The translations under genes and the position numbers were made by a program. From positions 62,001 to 126,000 of the forward strand of contig NZ_ATGG01000009.1 in assembly GCF_000413855.1 (NCBI RefSeq): a DNA stretch of 64,000 nt. The letters run 5' to 3'. Source of the DNA: Acinetobacter gyllenbergii CIP 110306 = MTCC 11365. Its GTDB lineage: Bacteria > Pseudomonadota > Gammaproteobacteria > Pseudomonadales > Moraxellaceae. Under the pieces are notes generated by a model. That model had not been told where the DNA came from. It did not search any database and saw only the letters and a list, made by a program, of their open reading frames with translations. Shown here in pieces: positions 35,521-44,776 of the stretch (within the stretch, counting starts at the first letter, position 1; the number at the start of each line of letters is the position of its first letter).

Positions 35521-36555
35521 GTGAAGCTTGTTGCTCCGAAAACAGTGCCTACCCATATTATTTCTGGTTTTTTAGGAGCGGGTAAGACCACATTATTGCA
35601 GCATTTATTGGCTCAGAAACCAGAACATGAGGTCTGGGCAGTTCTGATGAATGAGTTCGGGCAGATTGGTGTTGATCAGCAACTGATTACTCAGCAACAA
35701 GGCTATGCGGTAAAAGAATTGTTGGGGGGCTGCTTGTGTTGTAGCAGTCAATTACCGATGCAAATTGCATTGTCCCGCCTGCTGAGTGATAGCAAACCGG
35801 ATCGTTTATTTATCGAACCCACAGGTTTAGGCCATCCCGCACAATTATTAGAACAACTGACTGAACCGCATTGGCAGAGTAGTTTGGCTATGCGAGCTTT
35901 AGTCATTGTTGTGGATGGTAGTCGCCTACATGACCAAGACTGGGCCAAACAGAATTTATATACAGATCAATTAAAAGCAGCACAAATCGTGGTGTTGTCG
36001 CATATCGATTGTATGACCGCAGCAGATCATCAAGCCTATGTGGCTTTAAAACAAGAATATGACACTTATGCCCAGCATTGGATTGAAGCTGAAAATGGGC
36101 AAGTACAGATTCAACAATTGGATATTCAGCAGCAACCTGTACAACGTAAGATCCAACCCTTATTAAGATTGCAGCAAACGCAAGCTGTTGAACCGCTGCC
36201 TGAAATAAAACAGCTGCCATACCATTATGTGGAAACGACGCAAGGTTATACGGTAGCAGGTTGGAAACTGCCTAAACGCTGGCAGTTTAACTTCTATGAT
36301 TTGTTGGATCTATTATGTGCTCAACAGGATTGGGTGCGTATTAAAGGTATATTTAATACTGAGCAAGGTTGGAAAAGCTTTAACTTTAACCCGCAGCAGT
36401 TTAACTATAAATCGGCTGAGGAAAGCATCGATAATCGAATTGAGCTGATTTGTCAGTCAACACGAGACTGGTTGGCTTTTGAAACACAATTATTGCAGTG
36501 TCGTATCAATCCGATTGATGATCAACATGATCAAATCGCACATGCTTCTGGGTAA
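35521..36555 (+). CDS. CobW/COG0523-family GTPase (metallochaperone-like)
   Basis: 344 residues, GTG start. The P-loop is GFLGAGKTTLLQ; the metal motif is GCLCCSS (CxCC); ERLFIEPTGLGHPA-type sequence follows, and SHIDC plays the base-recognition part. The C-terminal CobW_C domain starts near 230. COG0523 proteins deliver zinc or other metals; Acinetobacter ZigA belongs here, but I cannot say this is the same subfamily. No Zur box was found. Confidence 0.85.
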   Translation: MKLVAPKTVPTHIISGFLGAGKTTLLQHLLAQKPEHEVWAVLMNEFGQIGVDQQLITQQQGYAVKELLGGCLCCSSQLPMQIALSRLLSDSKPDRLFIEPTGLGHPAQLLEQLTEPHWQSSLAMRALVIVVDGSRLHDQDWAKQNLYTDQLKAAQIVVLSHIDCMTAADHQAYVALKQEYDTYAQHWIEAENGQVQIQQLDIQQQPVQRKIQPLLRLQQTQAVEPLPEIKQLPYHYVETTQGYTVAGWKLPKRWQFNFYDLLDLLCAQQDWVRIKGIFNTEQGWKSFNFNPQQFNYKSAEESIDNRIELICQSTRDWLAFETQLLQCRINPIDDQHDQIAHASG

Positions 36556-36609
36556 AATAGAGTATGCTTAGCGCCAAATTTGAGTACACCGTATTGAAGA
36601 GTATCGTTT

Positions 36610-37140
36610 ATGGCGCTAAAAGCAACAATATATAAGGCAGATCTGAATATTGCCAATATGGATGAGCATATCTATGCAGATTATCAGCTCACACTTGCTC
36701 AGCATCCTTCTGAAACCATTGAGCGTTTAATGGTGCGTATTTTAGCTTATGCGCGTTTTGCCGATGAACGTCTAGAATTTACCAAAGATTTATTTGAAAC
36801 TGATGAGCCTGCACTATGGCAAAAAGATCTGACAGGGCTGTTAGAGAAATGGATTGAAGTCGGTTGTCCATCTGAAGATAAAGTTAAAAAAGCCAGTGCG
36901 CGTTGTAAACAGGTTGCAGTGGTGACCTATGGCGCTCAATCGGATGATTGGTGGCAGAAAAATACCAAGATTAAAACCTTAAGTAATGTGCAAGTATGGC
37001 AATTGGCCCCACAAACCACACAAGCACTTGAAGCGTTATGTGAACGCACCATGCAATTGCAGTTGAATATTATGGATGGTGAGTGGACTTTGTTAAGTGA
37101 CAAAGGACAGGTCGACATTCAGTGGCAACAATTGCAATAA
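36610..37140 (+). CDS. yaeQ: YaeQ family protein
   Basis: 176 residues. MALKATIYKADLNIANMDEH, LAQHPSETIERLMVRILAYA and WIEVGCPSEDKVKKASARCK match YaeQ, a compact PD-(D/E)XK-like fold of unclear role (once proposed to affect transcription of haemolysin). It lies 54 bp after the CobW gene and 30 bp before the FKBP gene on the same strand, so the three may be co-transcribed. Confidence 0.88.
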   Translation: MALKATIYKADLNIANMDEHIYADYQLTLAQHPSETIERLMVRILAYARFADERLEFTKDLFETDEPALWQKDLTGLLEKWIEVGCPSEDKVKKASARCKQVAVVTYGAQSDDWWQKNTKIKTLSNVQVWQLAPQTTQALEALCERTMQLQLNIMDGEWTLLSDKGQVDIQWQQLQ

Positions 37141-37170
37141 TTTTAGTTTGAGTGATGTGGAGAGATAGAA

Positions 37171-37512
37171 ATGAGTGCAGAATTAGAAATCATTGACTTG
37201 AAAGTAGGTGAAGGTAAAGAAGCGGTTCGTGGTGCTTTGATCACGACTCATTATACAGGTTGGTTGGAAGATGGAACCAAGTTTGACTCGTCTTTAGATC
37301 GTGGCAACTACTTTGAAACTGTGATTGGTACAGGTCGTGTGATTAAAGGTTGGGATCAGGGCATTATGGGTATGCGTGTGGGTGGAAAGCGCAAGTTGAT
37401 CGTACCTGCACATTTGGCCTACGGTTCACGTAAAATGGGCAAAATCATTCCAGCCAATGCTAATCTGACTTTTGAAATTGAATTATTCGATGTAAAAACA
37501 CGCGACGAATAA
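37171..37512 (+). CDS. FKBP-type peptidyl-prolyl cis-trans isomerase
   Basis: 113 residues, a single FKBP domain. GALITTHYTGWLEDGTKFDS, VIGTGRVIKGWDQGIMGMRV and KLIVPAHLAYGSR are the family core. No signal peptide, so it is cytoplasmic. GTGGAGAGATAG precedes the ATG. It assists proline isomerisation during folding. Confidence 0.93.
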   Translation: MSAELEIIDLKVGEGKEAVRGALITTHYTGWLEDGTKFDSSLDRGNYFETVIGTGRVIKGWDQGIMGMRVGGKRKLIVPAHLAYGSRKMGKIIPANANLTFEIELFDVKTRDE

Positions 37513-37877
37513 CCAGTTTTGATTGAATGAATTGAAGCGGTTTAGTTTTTTTAGGCTAAATCGCTTTAAAATCATAAAGATAAAATAATATTAATAATTG
37601 TATAATAAGATTTTGATTTTAAAAACATTTCTTTCATCTGAATTTTATTACAGCCCAAGAAAAATATATTGATTCTGTATACAGTCCTGTATATCTTTGA
37701 GTTAAAAGAGCAATTTTTCTATGACCCTTTTTGTTAAAGCATAAATTGGTATTCTCAGGGTGTGAAATATTGTGCTTTAGGTGACGATAGGTTGATGGGG
37801 GTAAGTCAGCTATAGTTCATCGATGATAAAAATGTGGCAAAAAGTAATGATAAGAATTTGAGTGAGTAGAGGTCGAT
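37513..37877. other. Intergenic region with a possible terminator
   Basis: 365 bases. At 37535-37567 AAGCGGTTTAG and CTAAATCGCTT can pair around a T-rich loop, a possible terminator for the FKBP gene. The rest is AT-rich and featureless to me. Confidence 0.45.
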
Positions 37878-38279
37878 ATGAATGATTATTTGGATATCAC
37901 TGCATCAGAACTATTAAGAGAGTTAGATCATTTTTTTCTGATTGATACCCATGATGGCGCCCAGACTGGTTTTTGGGTCAATGAAAAAGCGCTAACGGAC
38001 AAACATTACTGGATGGATGGTGATTATAAGGTTGAAATCCTCAGGTCTTTACAGCCTTCGCATCAGTATGCACCACATGACTATAAAATCACGCGTTTAG
38101 CTGTAGGGGAGAATGACAGCAATGTGGTGTTATTGGATTATGATGGCGTGCATAAAAAAATTCAGAGCTTCCGCCGAGGTGAGTGGGTGAACCGTCTGAA
38201 TAAATATTTTTATCAAAAAGAGCGCCACTATTTACAGCAGCTCGCAGACCATCCCAACTTTCAATTAATACAGTATTAA
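37878..38279 (+). CDS. Uncharacterised protein upstream of pgaB
   Basis: 133 residues, not recognised. It is soluble and aromatic-rich (HFFLIDTHDGAQTGFWVNEK ... DHPNFQLIQY), with no signal peptide. It stands in the place where pgaA might be expected but shows no likeness to a porin. It is separated from pgaB by 257 bases. Confidence 0.6.
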   Translation: MNDYLDITASELLRELDHFFLIDTHDGAQTGFWVNEKALTDKHYWMDGDYKVEILRSLQPSHQYAPHDYKITRLAVGENDSNVVLLDYDGVHKKIQSFRRGEWVNRLNKYFYQKERHYLQQLADHPNFQLIQY

Positions 38280-38536
38280 TCTCGTACTACGACGCTTAAA
38301 TCCCCCCCTAATTCAAATCTTGAAATAGGGGTTGGGGTACTTACCAAAAAATATTCAATTAAAATGTGATTGATTTCATAAAAAATACATTTAAGTTTAT
38401 TTTCAGCTTTTAAAATTATAAATACAATCCGTATTTCCAGCTGACCATCAAAAACATCTTATTTGTCCATAAAATTGTAAGATGATGCAGGCATGATCTG
38501 CGATCAGCGAATTTCTAATCTTGAGACGATATCTCT

Positions 38537-40534
38537 ATGACAACACGTTTAGTGTCCCCGACGTTAAAAACTTTTTTAGGTCTTGTGTTTGGGGTGGTTG
38601 CCAGTACCACAACTTTTGCGGCAAATCCAAAAATCGATGCAACCACATTGACTGTCATTGGGTATCACGAAATTACAGATCGAAAAGATGCACTGATTCC
38701 AAGTTATGCGGTCACCGCCAAGCAGTTTGGTGAGCACATCGACTGGCTGAAAAAGAATGGCTATCACTTTATTAATGTTGATCAACTGATCAAAGCACAC
38801 CAAGGTAAATATAAATTACCAACTAAACCTATTTTGCTGACGGTTGATGATGGCTATCAGTCATTTTATCAAAATGCCTATCCGATTATTCGCGCGAAAA
38901 AAATTCCAGTGGTTTTGGCTGTCGTTGGATCTTGGTTGGAGCCAAAAGAGAATCAAAAAGTAGATTTTGGTGGTGAGCTGATTGAGCGTAATAAAATCCT
39001 GAGTTGGGATGAACTCAAGGAAATGCAAGACAGTGGTTTGGTCGAAATCGCTAGCCACAGTTATCATTTACACCAAGGCATTAATGGTAATCCGCAAGGA
39101 AACTCAGAACCTGCTGCGATTACGCGTATTTATGATCCTAAAACCAAGAGTTATGAAAGTGATGCAGCTTATCAAGCCCGCGTTTATCAAGATTTAAAAA
39201 AGAACAATGACCTCTTAAAATCACATGGTTTACGTTCACCACGCGTGATGGTCTGGCCGTATGGTCGCTATAATATGCAGTTGGTACAAACCTCCAAACA
39301 GTTGGGGATGCCGATTACCATTACTTTGGATGATGGGGCAGATCATGCCAAGCAATCACTACAAAATATGAGTCGTATTTTGATTCAGGGTAATATGTCA
39401 ACCAGTGCTTTAGCACAGGAGATTAAGAACCGCGAACTGAATCTCAATGACAATAATCGACCGCAAAAGATTATGCATGTCGATTTGGACTATATCTATG
39501 ATCCAGATGAGAAGCAGCAAGAACGCAATCTTGATCATTTGATTGATCGTATTAATGGTATGGGCGTGAATACGGTCTATTTACAGGCTTTTTCTGATCC
39601 AGATGCTAATGGTTCTGCGGATATGGTGTATTTCCCAAATCGTCATATTCCAATGCGTGCAGATTTGTTCAATCGTGTGGCTTGGCAAATTCAAACCCGT
39701 ACGCCTGTACAGCGTCTATATGCATGGATGCCATTATTGGCGTGGGAACTGCCTAAAACTGATCCAGTGTCGAAAGATTTAGTGGAAACCCAGCAAGCAA
39801 AAGCGGGTGAGCATTTGAATATGGGCTATATTCGTCTCAGTCCATTCTCACCAGCAGCACGACAAACAATTAAAGAAATATATCAGGATTTGGCTAAATC
39901 AACCCCGTTTGATGGCTTGTTGTTCCATGATGATGTGACTTTGTCAGATTATGAAGATGCCAGTCCTGATGCGTTGGCGGCATATGCCAAGCAAGGCTTG
40001 CCAACAGATCTTGCTAAAATTCGTGACAATGATGTTGATTTGCAAAAGTGGACCGCTTATAAAACCCATTATTTAGATGATTTCGCAATGGAGTTGGCAG
40101 GAGAGGTGCGTCAGTATCAGCCATTTTTGGTGACGGCTCGTAATCTCTATGCGCAAGTAGCTTTAAATGCTTATGCGGAAAATTGGTATGCACAATCTCT
40201 AGAGCAATCACTAAATCGTTATGACTTTACTGCGATTATGGCGATGCCGTATATGGAGCAATCGGACAATCCTGCAAAATTCTATTCAGACATTATGAAT
40301 CGTGTGAAGCAGTATCCAAACGGCATTAAAAAGACCGTGATGGAATTACAGGCGGTAAACTGGCGCAATGACCAGAAAGTACCATCTGAAGAAATGGCGG
40401 CAACGATTAAGTCCTTATATGAGCAGGGTGCAATGCATATCGCTTATTATCCAGATGATCCGATCAAAGGACATCCAGATGTAGAAACTATGCATAAGGC
40501 TTTTGGTCTAAAATCATCTCAATTAGTACCATAG
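38537..40534 (+). CDS. pgaB: Poly-beta-1,6-N-acetylglucosamine N-deacetylase PgaB
   Basis: 665 residues. A signal peptide ends near TTTFA|ANP (no lipobox, unlike E. coli PgaB). The N-terminal carbohydrate esterase 4 domain (about 35-290) has LTVDDGYQSFYQNAYPIIRA and ASHSYHLH, metal-binding Asp and His residues. The C-terminal hydrolase-like domain (about 310-650) starts at HVDLDYIYDPDEKQQERNLD. It partly deacetylates PNAG in the periplasm for export. pgaC follows 13 bp later. Confidence 0.93.
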   Translation: MTTRLVSPTLKTFLGLVFGVVASTTTFAANPKIDATTLTVIGYHEITDRKDALIPSYAVTAKQFGEHIDWLKKNGYHFINVDQLIKAHQGKYKLPTKPILLTVDDGYQSFYQNAYPIIRAKKIPVVLAVVGSWLEPKENQKVDFGGELIERNKILSWDELKEMQDSGLVEIASHSYHLHQGINGNPQGNSEPAAITRIYDPKTKSYESDAAYQARVYQDLKKNNDLLKSHGLRSPRVMVWPYGRYNMQLVQTSKQLGMPITITLDDGADHAKQSLQNMSRILIQGNMSTSALAQEIKNRELNLNDNNRPQKIMHVDLDYIYDPDEKQQERNLDHLIDRINGMGVNTVYLQAFSDPDANGSADMVYFPNRHIPMRADLFNRVAWQIQTRTPVQRLYAWMPLLAWELPKTDPVSKDLVETQQAKAGEHLNMGYIRLSPFSPAARQTIKEIYQDLAKSTPFDGLLFHDDVTLSDYEDASPDALAAYAKQGLPTDLAKIRDNDVDLQKWTAYKTHYLDDFAMELAGEVRQYQPFLVTARNLYAQVALNAYAENWYAQSLEQSLNRYDFTAIMAMPYMEQSDNPAKFYSDIMNRVKQYPNGIKKTVMELQAVNWRNDQKVPSEEMAATIKSLYEQGAMHIAYYPDDPIKGHPDVETMHKAFGLKSSQLVP

Positions 40535-40547
40535 TCGAGTAATGTAG

Positions 40548-41804
40548 ATGAGTTGGATTGCTTTATTGTGGTCATATGCCATTAAATTTGTTTTTTACTA
40601 TCCATTGTTTATGTCGTATTTATGGATGGTTGGCGCAATTATTTTTTATTGGAAAGAGCGTCAAGATCCTCCCTATCAGCAACCTGCGGCTTTGCCTGAG
40701 TATCCCAAAGTCGCGGTATTAGTCCCTTGTTTTAATGAAGGGGACAATGCTGAAGAAACCATTAGCCACGCACTCAAATTGGATTATCCGAATTTTGAGG
40801 TGATTGCGATTAATGATGGTAGTTCTGACAATACGGGTGAGGTGCTAGATCGATTGGCGACACAGTATGAAAAATTACGTGTCGTACATCTGGCACAGAA
40901 CCAAGGTAAAGCGATGGGACTACAAGCGGGTAGCTTGATGACCGATGCAGAATTTCTGATCGGGATTGATGGCGATGCTTTGCTTGATCCACATGCCGCT
41001 AAATGGATGATACGACATTTTTTAGAAGATCCAACAGTTGCCGCAGTAACGGGAAACCCGCGTATTCGGACCCGTTCGACTTTACTTGGACGAATTCAAG
41101 TCGGGGAATTCTCTTCGATTGTCGGCATGATCAAACGTGCACAACGTACTTTTGGCCGGTTATTTACCGTGTCGGGTGTGATCACGGCCTTTCGTAAAAG
41201 CGCTGTTCATCAAGTGGATTATTGGTCACCGAATATGTTGACTGAAGACATCGATATCACATGGAAATTACAACGTGCAGGTTGGGATGTCCGCTTTGAG
41301 CCAAATGCTTTGGTGTGGATATTGATGCCGGAAACCCTTAATGGTCTATGGAAGCAACGTCTACGTTGGGCGATGGGTGGCGCACAGGTCTTAGTTAAAA
41401 ATATTGATGTGTTTTTAAAGCCTAAACTTAATTTTTTATGGCCGTTGATGTTTGAACTATGTTTGACACTCATTTGGTCATATTTGATGCTTATCATGGC
41501 GGTGATCTGGTTATTGCACTTTATCTTTGCAATTCCAGCTCTTGCGGTGGTGAGTTCACCATTTTTACCATACGGTAGTGGAATTTTATTAGGTGCGACC
41601 TGTTTAATTCAGTTTGCTTTAAGCAAATGGATGGATAGTCGTTATGAACCAAACCTAGGGAAAAATTATTATTGGATGATTTGGTACCCGTTTGTGTTTT
41701 GGTTGATCACAATTACTGCTACAATCGTCGCCTTTCCAAAGGTGCTGTTGCGTAATGATGAGAAACGTGCCCGTTGGATTAGCCCAGATCGTGGAATTCG
41801 TTGA
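40548..41804 (+). CDS. pgaC: Poly-beta-1,6-N-acetylglucosamine synthase PgaC
   Basis: 418 residues. It is a membrane family 2 glycosyltransferase with two N-terminal helices and several C-terminal helices. VAVLVPCFNEGDNAEETISH, IAINDGSSDNTGE, GIDGDALLDPHA (DxD), TEDIDITWKLQ and QRLRWAMGG (QxxRW) are the processive GT2 motifs. It polymerises GlcNAc with PgaD. Confidence 0.95.
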   Translation: MSWIALLWSYAIKFVFYYPLFMSYLWMVGAIIFYWKERQDPPYQQPAALPEYPKVAVLVPCFNEGDNAEETISHALKLDYPNFEVIAINDGSSDNTGEVLDRLATQYEKLRVVHLAQNQGKAMGLQAGSLMTDAEFLIGIDGDALLDPHAAKWMIRHFLEDPTVAAVTGNPRIRTRSTLLGRIQVGEFSSIVGMIKRAQRTFGRLFTVSGVITAFRKSAVHQVDYWSPNMLTEDIDITWKLQRAGWDVRFEPNALVWILMPETLNGLWKQRLRWAMGGAQVLVKNIDVFLKPKLNFLWPLMFELCLTLIWSYLMLIMAVIWLLHFIFAIPALAVVSSPFLPYGSGILLGATCLIQFALSKWMDSRYEPNLGKNYYWMIWYPFVFWLITITATIVAFPKVLLRNDEKRARWISPDRGIR

Positions 41805-41837
41805 ATCGAAAAGATTCATTTTGCTGAGTAAAAAGCA

Positions 41838-42254
41838 ATGAAAGCAGATAGCTTGATTATTGATGTACGTCGCCAGCTCCCATGGCATAAACGTTACTTC
41901 TCAACCACCACCACTGCAATGATGTGGGCGGGTTGGTTACTGTTATGGCGTCCATTTATTTTAGTGTGGGTGTTGGTTGAATTACAAAAGACGCATATTG
42001 CTCAACGTTTGATGTCTGCATTTAGTGATGGCATTGAGCATGGTGTCACTGCATTATTTATGTGCGCGGTTGCATTATTGTTGTGGGGATTGTTGCCTGC
42101 TAAACGTGTGCATAAAAAGCATGCTGTTGAAAAGACCTTACCTGATTATGCGCGTTATTTCGAATTACCGGAGCAAGAGATTCAGGTAGGACGTCAGCAG
42201 AAGATCAGCATTGTTCATCACGATGAGAATGGTAAAATTATTCGCGTAGAGTAA
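41838..42254 (+). CDS. pgaD: PgaD biofilm synthesis accessory protein
   Basis: 138 residues, two membrane helices (about 28-55 and 70-93) and a short cytoplasmic tail. MKADSLIIDVRRQLPWHKRY and the position 33 bp after pgaC identify PgaD, which assists PgaC and, in E. coli, responds to c-di-GMP. A terminator follows at 42284. Confidence 0.88.
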   Translation: MKADSLIIDVRRQLPWHKRYFSTTTTAMMWAGWLLLWRPFILVWVLVELQKTHIAQRLMSAFSDGIEHGVTALFMCAVALLLWGLLPAKRVHKKHAVEKTLPDYARYFELPEQEIQVGRQQKISIVHHDENGKIIRVE

Positions 42255-42283
42255 TTACTTATTATTCTAAATCAAGAATATCG

Positions 42284-42316
42284 AATGCCTTAATTTTTGA
42301 ATTAAGGCATTTTTTA
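42284..42316 (+). terminator. Terminator of the pga operon
   Basis: AATGCCTTAATT, short loop, AATTAAGGCATTTTTT. Intrinsic terminator 30 bases after pgaD. Confidence 0.88.
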
Positions 42317-42339
42317 TGCTGGGTCTTAAATTTCAGGCA

Positions 42340-42367
42340 TAAAAAAACCAGCTTTCGCTGGGTTTTT
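42340..42367 (-). terminator. Terminator of the first tRNA-Leu
   Basis: On the minus strand CCAGCGAAAGCTGG then seven T. A near-identical copy lies after the second tRNA-Leu at 49970-49996. Confidence 0.8.
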
Positions 42368-42396
42368 ATTTGCACCATCTTTCACTAGTTGGAAGA

Positions 42397-42482
42397 TGGT
42401 GCCCGAGGCCAGACTCGAACTGGCACGCTTTGTGGGCGGGGGATTTTAAATCCCCTGTGTCTACCGATTTCACCACTCGGGC
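42397..42482 (-). tRNA. tRNA-Leu(TAA), left copy
   Basis: 86 bases on the minus strand: GCCCGAGTGGTGAAATCGGT at the 5' end, the anticodon arm GGGGATTTAAAATCCCC with TAA, a long variable arm, GTTCGAGTC T-loop, and an encoded CCA. It is identical along the tRNA body to the copy at 50025-50110. Confidence 0.95.
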
Positions 42483-42694
42483 ATGTGCGCAATAATAGAG
42501 GACACTTTAAACCTTGGCAAGAGCAAAACTTGCTATTTGCTTTCTTTTCAATCAATTCATGTGCTTATCTGATGAAAATTAAGCATTGTCATCATATTTT
42601 CATGATTCTTTCATCGAATTGAGATCAAAGCTTCATCTAAGCCCATTAATTTCAATCATTTACTTATAGTGATAAAATTAAGGTAGCTATCCAA

Positions 42695-44455
42695 ATGACA
42701 GCAAAAATTTCACGACGGGAACTCATTCAAAAAAGTCTATTCGGTTTCGGGGCGTTGTCTTTATCTGCGGGATTTACAGGCTGTAATGACAGTTCAGATC
42801 AAGAAACAGCAACATTGCAAGTGAGTTTTGAACATGGGGTTGCCAGTGGTGATCCTTTACAAGATCGCGTGATCTTGTGGACCCGCTTGACGCCAAGCGA
42901 GAGTAGTGCCCGTCTGCAAGTGACATGGGAAATTGCTTTAGATCAGCAATTCAAACAAATCATTAAAACCGATAAAGTTACAACGGCTGCAGCGCAAGAT
43001 TTTACTGTAAAAGTGGATGCCACAGGCTTAAAACCAGATCAGTCTTATTTCTATCGGTTTATCTTCGGCGATAAGGTTTCACCTGTCGGACAAACCAAGA
43101 CATTGCCAAGCAGTGCGACAAAAGTCAGTTTTGCGGTGTGTTCATGTTCAAACTATCCAGCAGGTTATTTCTATGTGTATCGTGAAATGGCCAAGCAAAA
43201 TGTTGATGTAGTTATTCATCTGGGGGACTATATTTATGAATATGGTGCAGACGGCTATGCAGCAGAAGATGCGGCTAAACTGGGGCGTACACTTGCAGCT
43301 GACAACAATAAGGAAATCATTAAACTAGATGATTATCGCAAACGCTATGCGCTCTATCGTAAAGATAAAGATCTACAGGCATTGCATCATCGTCACCCAT
43401 TTATTGTGATTTGGGATGATCATGAACTTGCGAATGATGCATGGCGCGATGGGGCTGAAAATCATCAGCCAAACGAAGGGCCATTCCTTGATCGTAAGCT
43501 CGCGGCTTTACAGGCTTATTTCGAATGGATGCCAATCCGTCCTGTCGATGATCAACATACCAAGATTTATCGCCAGTTCGATTTTGGTAATCTGGTTCAA
43601 TTAACGATGTTGGATACGCGAATTATTGCGCGTGATGAGCAATTGGACTATGCCAACTATATGACAGCGAATGGTTTGGATATTGCAAAATTCCAGGCAG
43701 ATTTGACCAATCCAGCACGTACTCTAATGGGCTATACCCAACGTGATTGGCTGATTGGAAAACTGCAACAGTCGACAGCAAACTGGAATGTGCTTGGTCA
43801 GCAAATTCTAATGACTAAGATGTTGGTTCCTGCTGAGCTGCTGCTTGCTTTGGCTGAAATTACTGCGGGTAATCCAAGTACAGATACCTTAAATAAGATG
43901 AATGCCCAAATCACTGAATTAGTAAAATTGAAAATTCGATTATTACAAGGTGATCCGACTTTAACAACACAAGAAAAAGCACGTGTTCTGACGGTTGCAC
44001 CCTATAACTTGGATGCATGGGATGGTTATTTTGCTGAGCGTGAGATTGTGTATGCTGCTTTGGCCCAATTAAAGAAGAAAGTCGTGGTGCTGGCGGGAGA
44101 TACGCATAACGCATGGTCATCAAATTTATACAGTAAAGATGGTGCATTCGTTGGGGTAGAGTTAGCAACCAGTTCAGTGTCTTCGCCAGGCTTAGAAAAA
44201 TACTTAAATATTCCATTGGCACAGTTGCAACAGTTTGAATTTGCATTTACGACTTTGATTGATGAGTTGAATTACTGCAATTTAAATCAAAGAGGCTATT
44301 TGATTGTTCAATTTGATACTACTCAAGTGCAATCACAATGGATTTATCTGGATTCGATCAAAAAGCCTGAATATGTGATTGATAAAACCCGTGGTTATCA
44401 ATTGAGCTTGGATAAAAACTTATTGCCATTGAAAACAGGGCAGCAAGTCGCGTAG
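42695..44455 (+). CDS. phoD: PhoD-like alkaline phosphatase (Tat-exported lipoprotein)
   Basis: 586 residues. A twin-arginine signal (ISRRELIQKSLFGFGALSLS) ends in a lipobox FTGC, so it is probably Tat-exported and lipidated. The N-terminal domain has FEHGVASGDPLQDRVILWTR, typical of PhoD. Metal-site motifs are CSCSNYPAGYF, HLGDYIYEYG, WDDHELANDAW and VVLAGDTHNAWSS. It hydrolyses phosphomono- or diesters with Ca/Fe cofactors. It lies just inside the left tRNA-Leu. No pho box was spotted. Confidence 0.92.
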   Translation: MTAKISRRELIQKSLFGFGALSLSAGFTGCNDSSDQETATLQVSFEHGVASGDPLQDRVILWTRLTPSESSARLQVTWEIALDQQFKQIIKTDKVTTAAAQDFTVKVDATGLKPDQSYFYRFIFGDKVSPVGQTKTLPSSATKVSFAVCSCSNYPAGYFYVYREMAKQNVDVVIHLGDYIYEYGADGYAAEDAAKLGRTLAADNNKEIIKLDDYRKRYALYRKDKDLQALHHRHPFIVIWDDHELANDAWRDGAENHQPNEGPFLDRKLAALQAYFEWMPIRPVDDQHTKIYRQFDFGNLVQLTMLDTRIIARDEQLDYANYMTANGLDIAKFQADLTNPARTLMGYTQRDWLIGKLQQSTANWNVLGQQILMTKMLVPAELLLALAEITAGNPSTDTLNKMNAQITELVKLKIRLLQGDPTLTTQEKARVLTVAPYNLDAWDGYFAEREIVYAALAQLKKKVVVLAGDTHNAWSSNLYSKDGAFVGVELATSSVSSPGLEKYLNIPLAQLQQFEFAFTTLIDELNYCNLNQRGYLIVQFDTTQVQSQWIYLDSIKKPEYVIDKTRGYQLSLDKNLLPLKTGQQVA

Positions 44456-44467
44456 TTATTTTGTTGT

Positions 44468-44504
44468 GGCTAATTCATTATTCGATGAATTAGCCATTTT
44501 AATC
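44468..44504 (+). terminator. Terminator of phoD
   Basis: GGCTAATTCAT, loop, ATGAATTAGCC then ATTTTAAT. Clear stem with a modest T-run. Confidence 0.75.
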
Positions 44505-44706
44505 TATATTTCTCTTAGATCTTATAGTTGTTCCCATTAATTGTCATAAAGTGACTTTATTGTTCTAAATTTGGCAATAACTGCTGTTGTCCTTCAAAAA
44601 AATAATAAAACTAAAAATAATTAATTAATCAGTATAATATCAGTTTTATTTTAAGCGGAATGATTTATAAAAATTGAGTGAAAAAATAAAAGATATTAAT
44701 TCTGAG

Positions 44707-44721
44707 TGACACAACCTGTCA
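44707..44721. promoter_or_regulatory. Palindrome TGACA-N5-TGTCA before the WYL gene
   Basis: TGACACAACCTGTCA, 56 bases before the WYL regulator start. Two more copies occur at 49206 and 49262 in the same tRNA-flanked segment. I infer an operator for the WYL protein, probably autoregulatory. Confidence 0.6.
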
Positions 44722-44776
44722 GAGTAATGTGAATAATAAGCATAGATTGAGTAAAACCAAATAAGCTAGGTAAATA

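Noticed and set aside
38521-38733. Short reading frame overlapping the pgaB start
   Set aside because: It is an alternative frame over the pgaB signal peptide and esterase start, with no family likeness.
44542-44556. Fourth copy of the WYL palindrome (TGTCATAAAGTGACT)
   Set aside because: The half-sites are everted relative to the other three and one base is off; it may be chance in AT-rich sequence.
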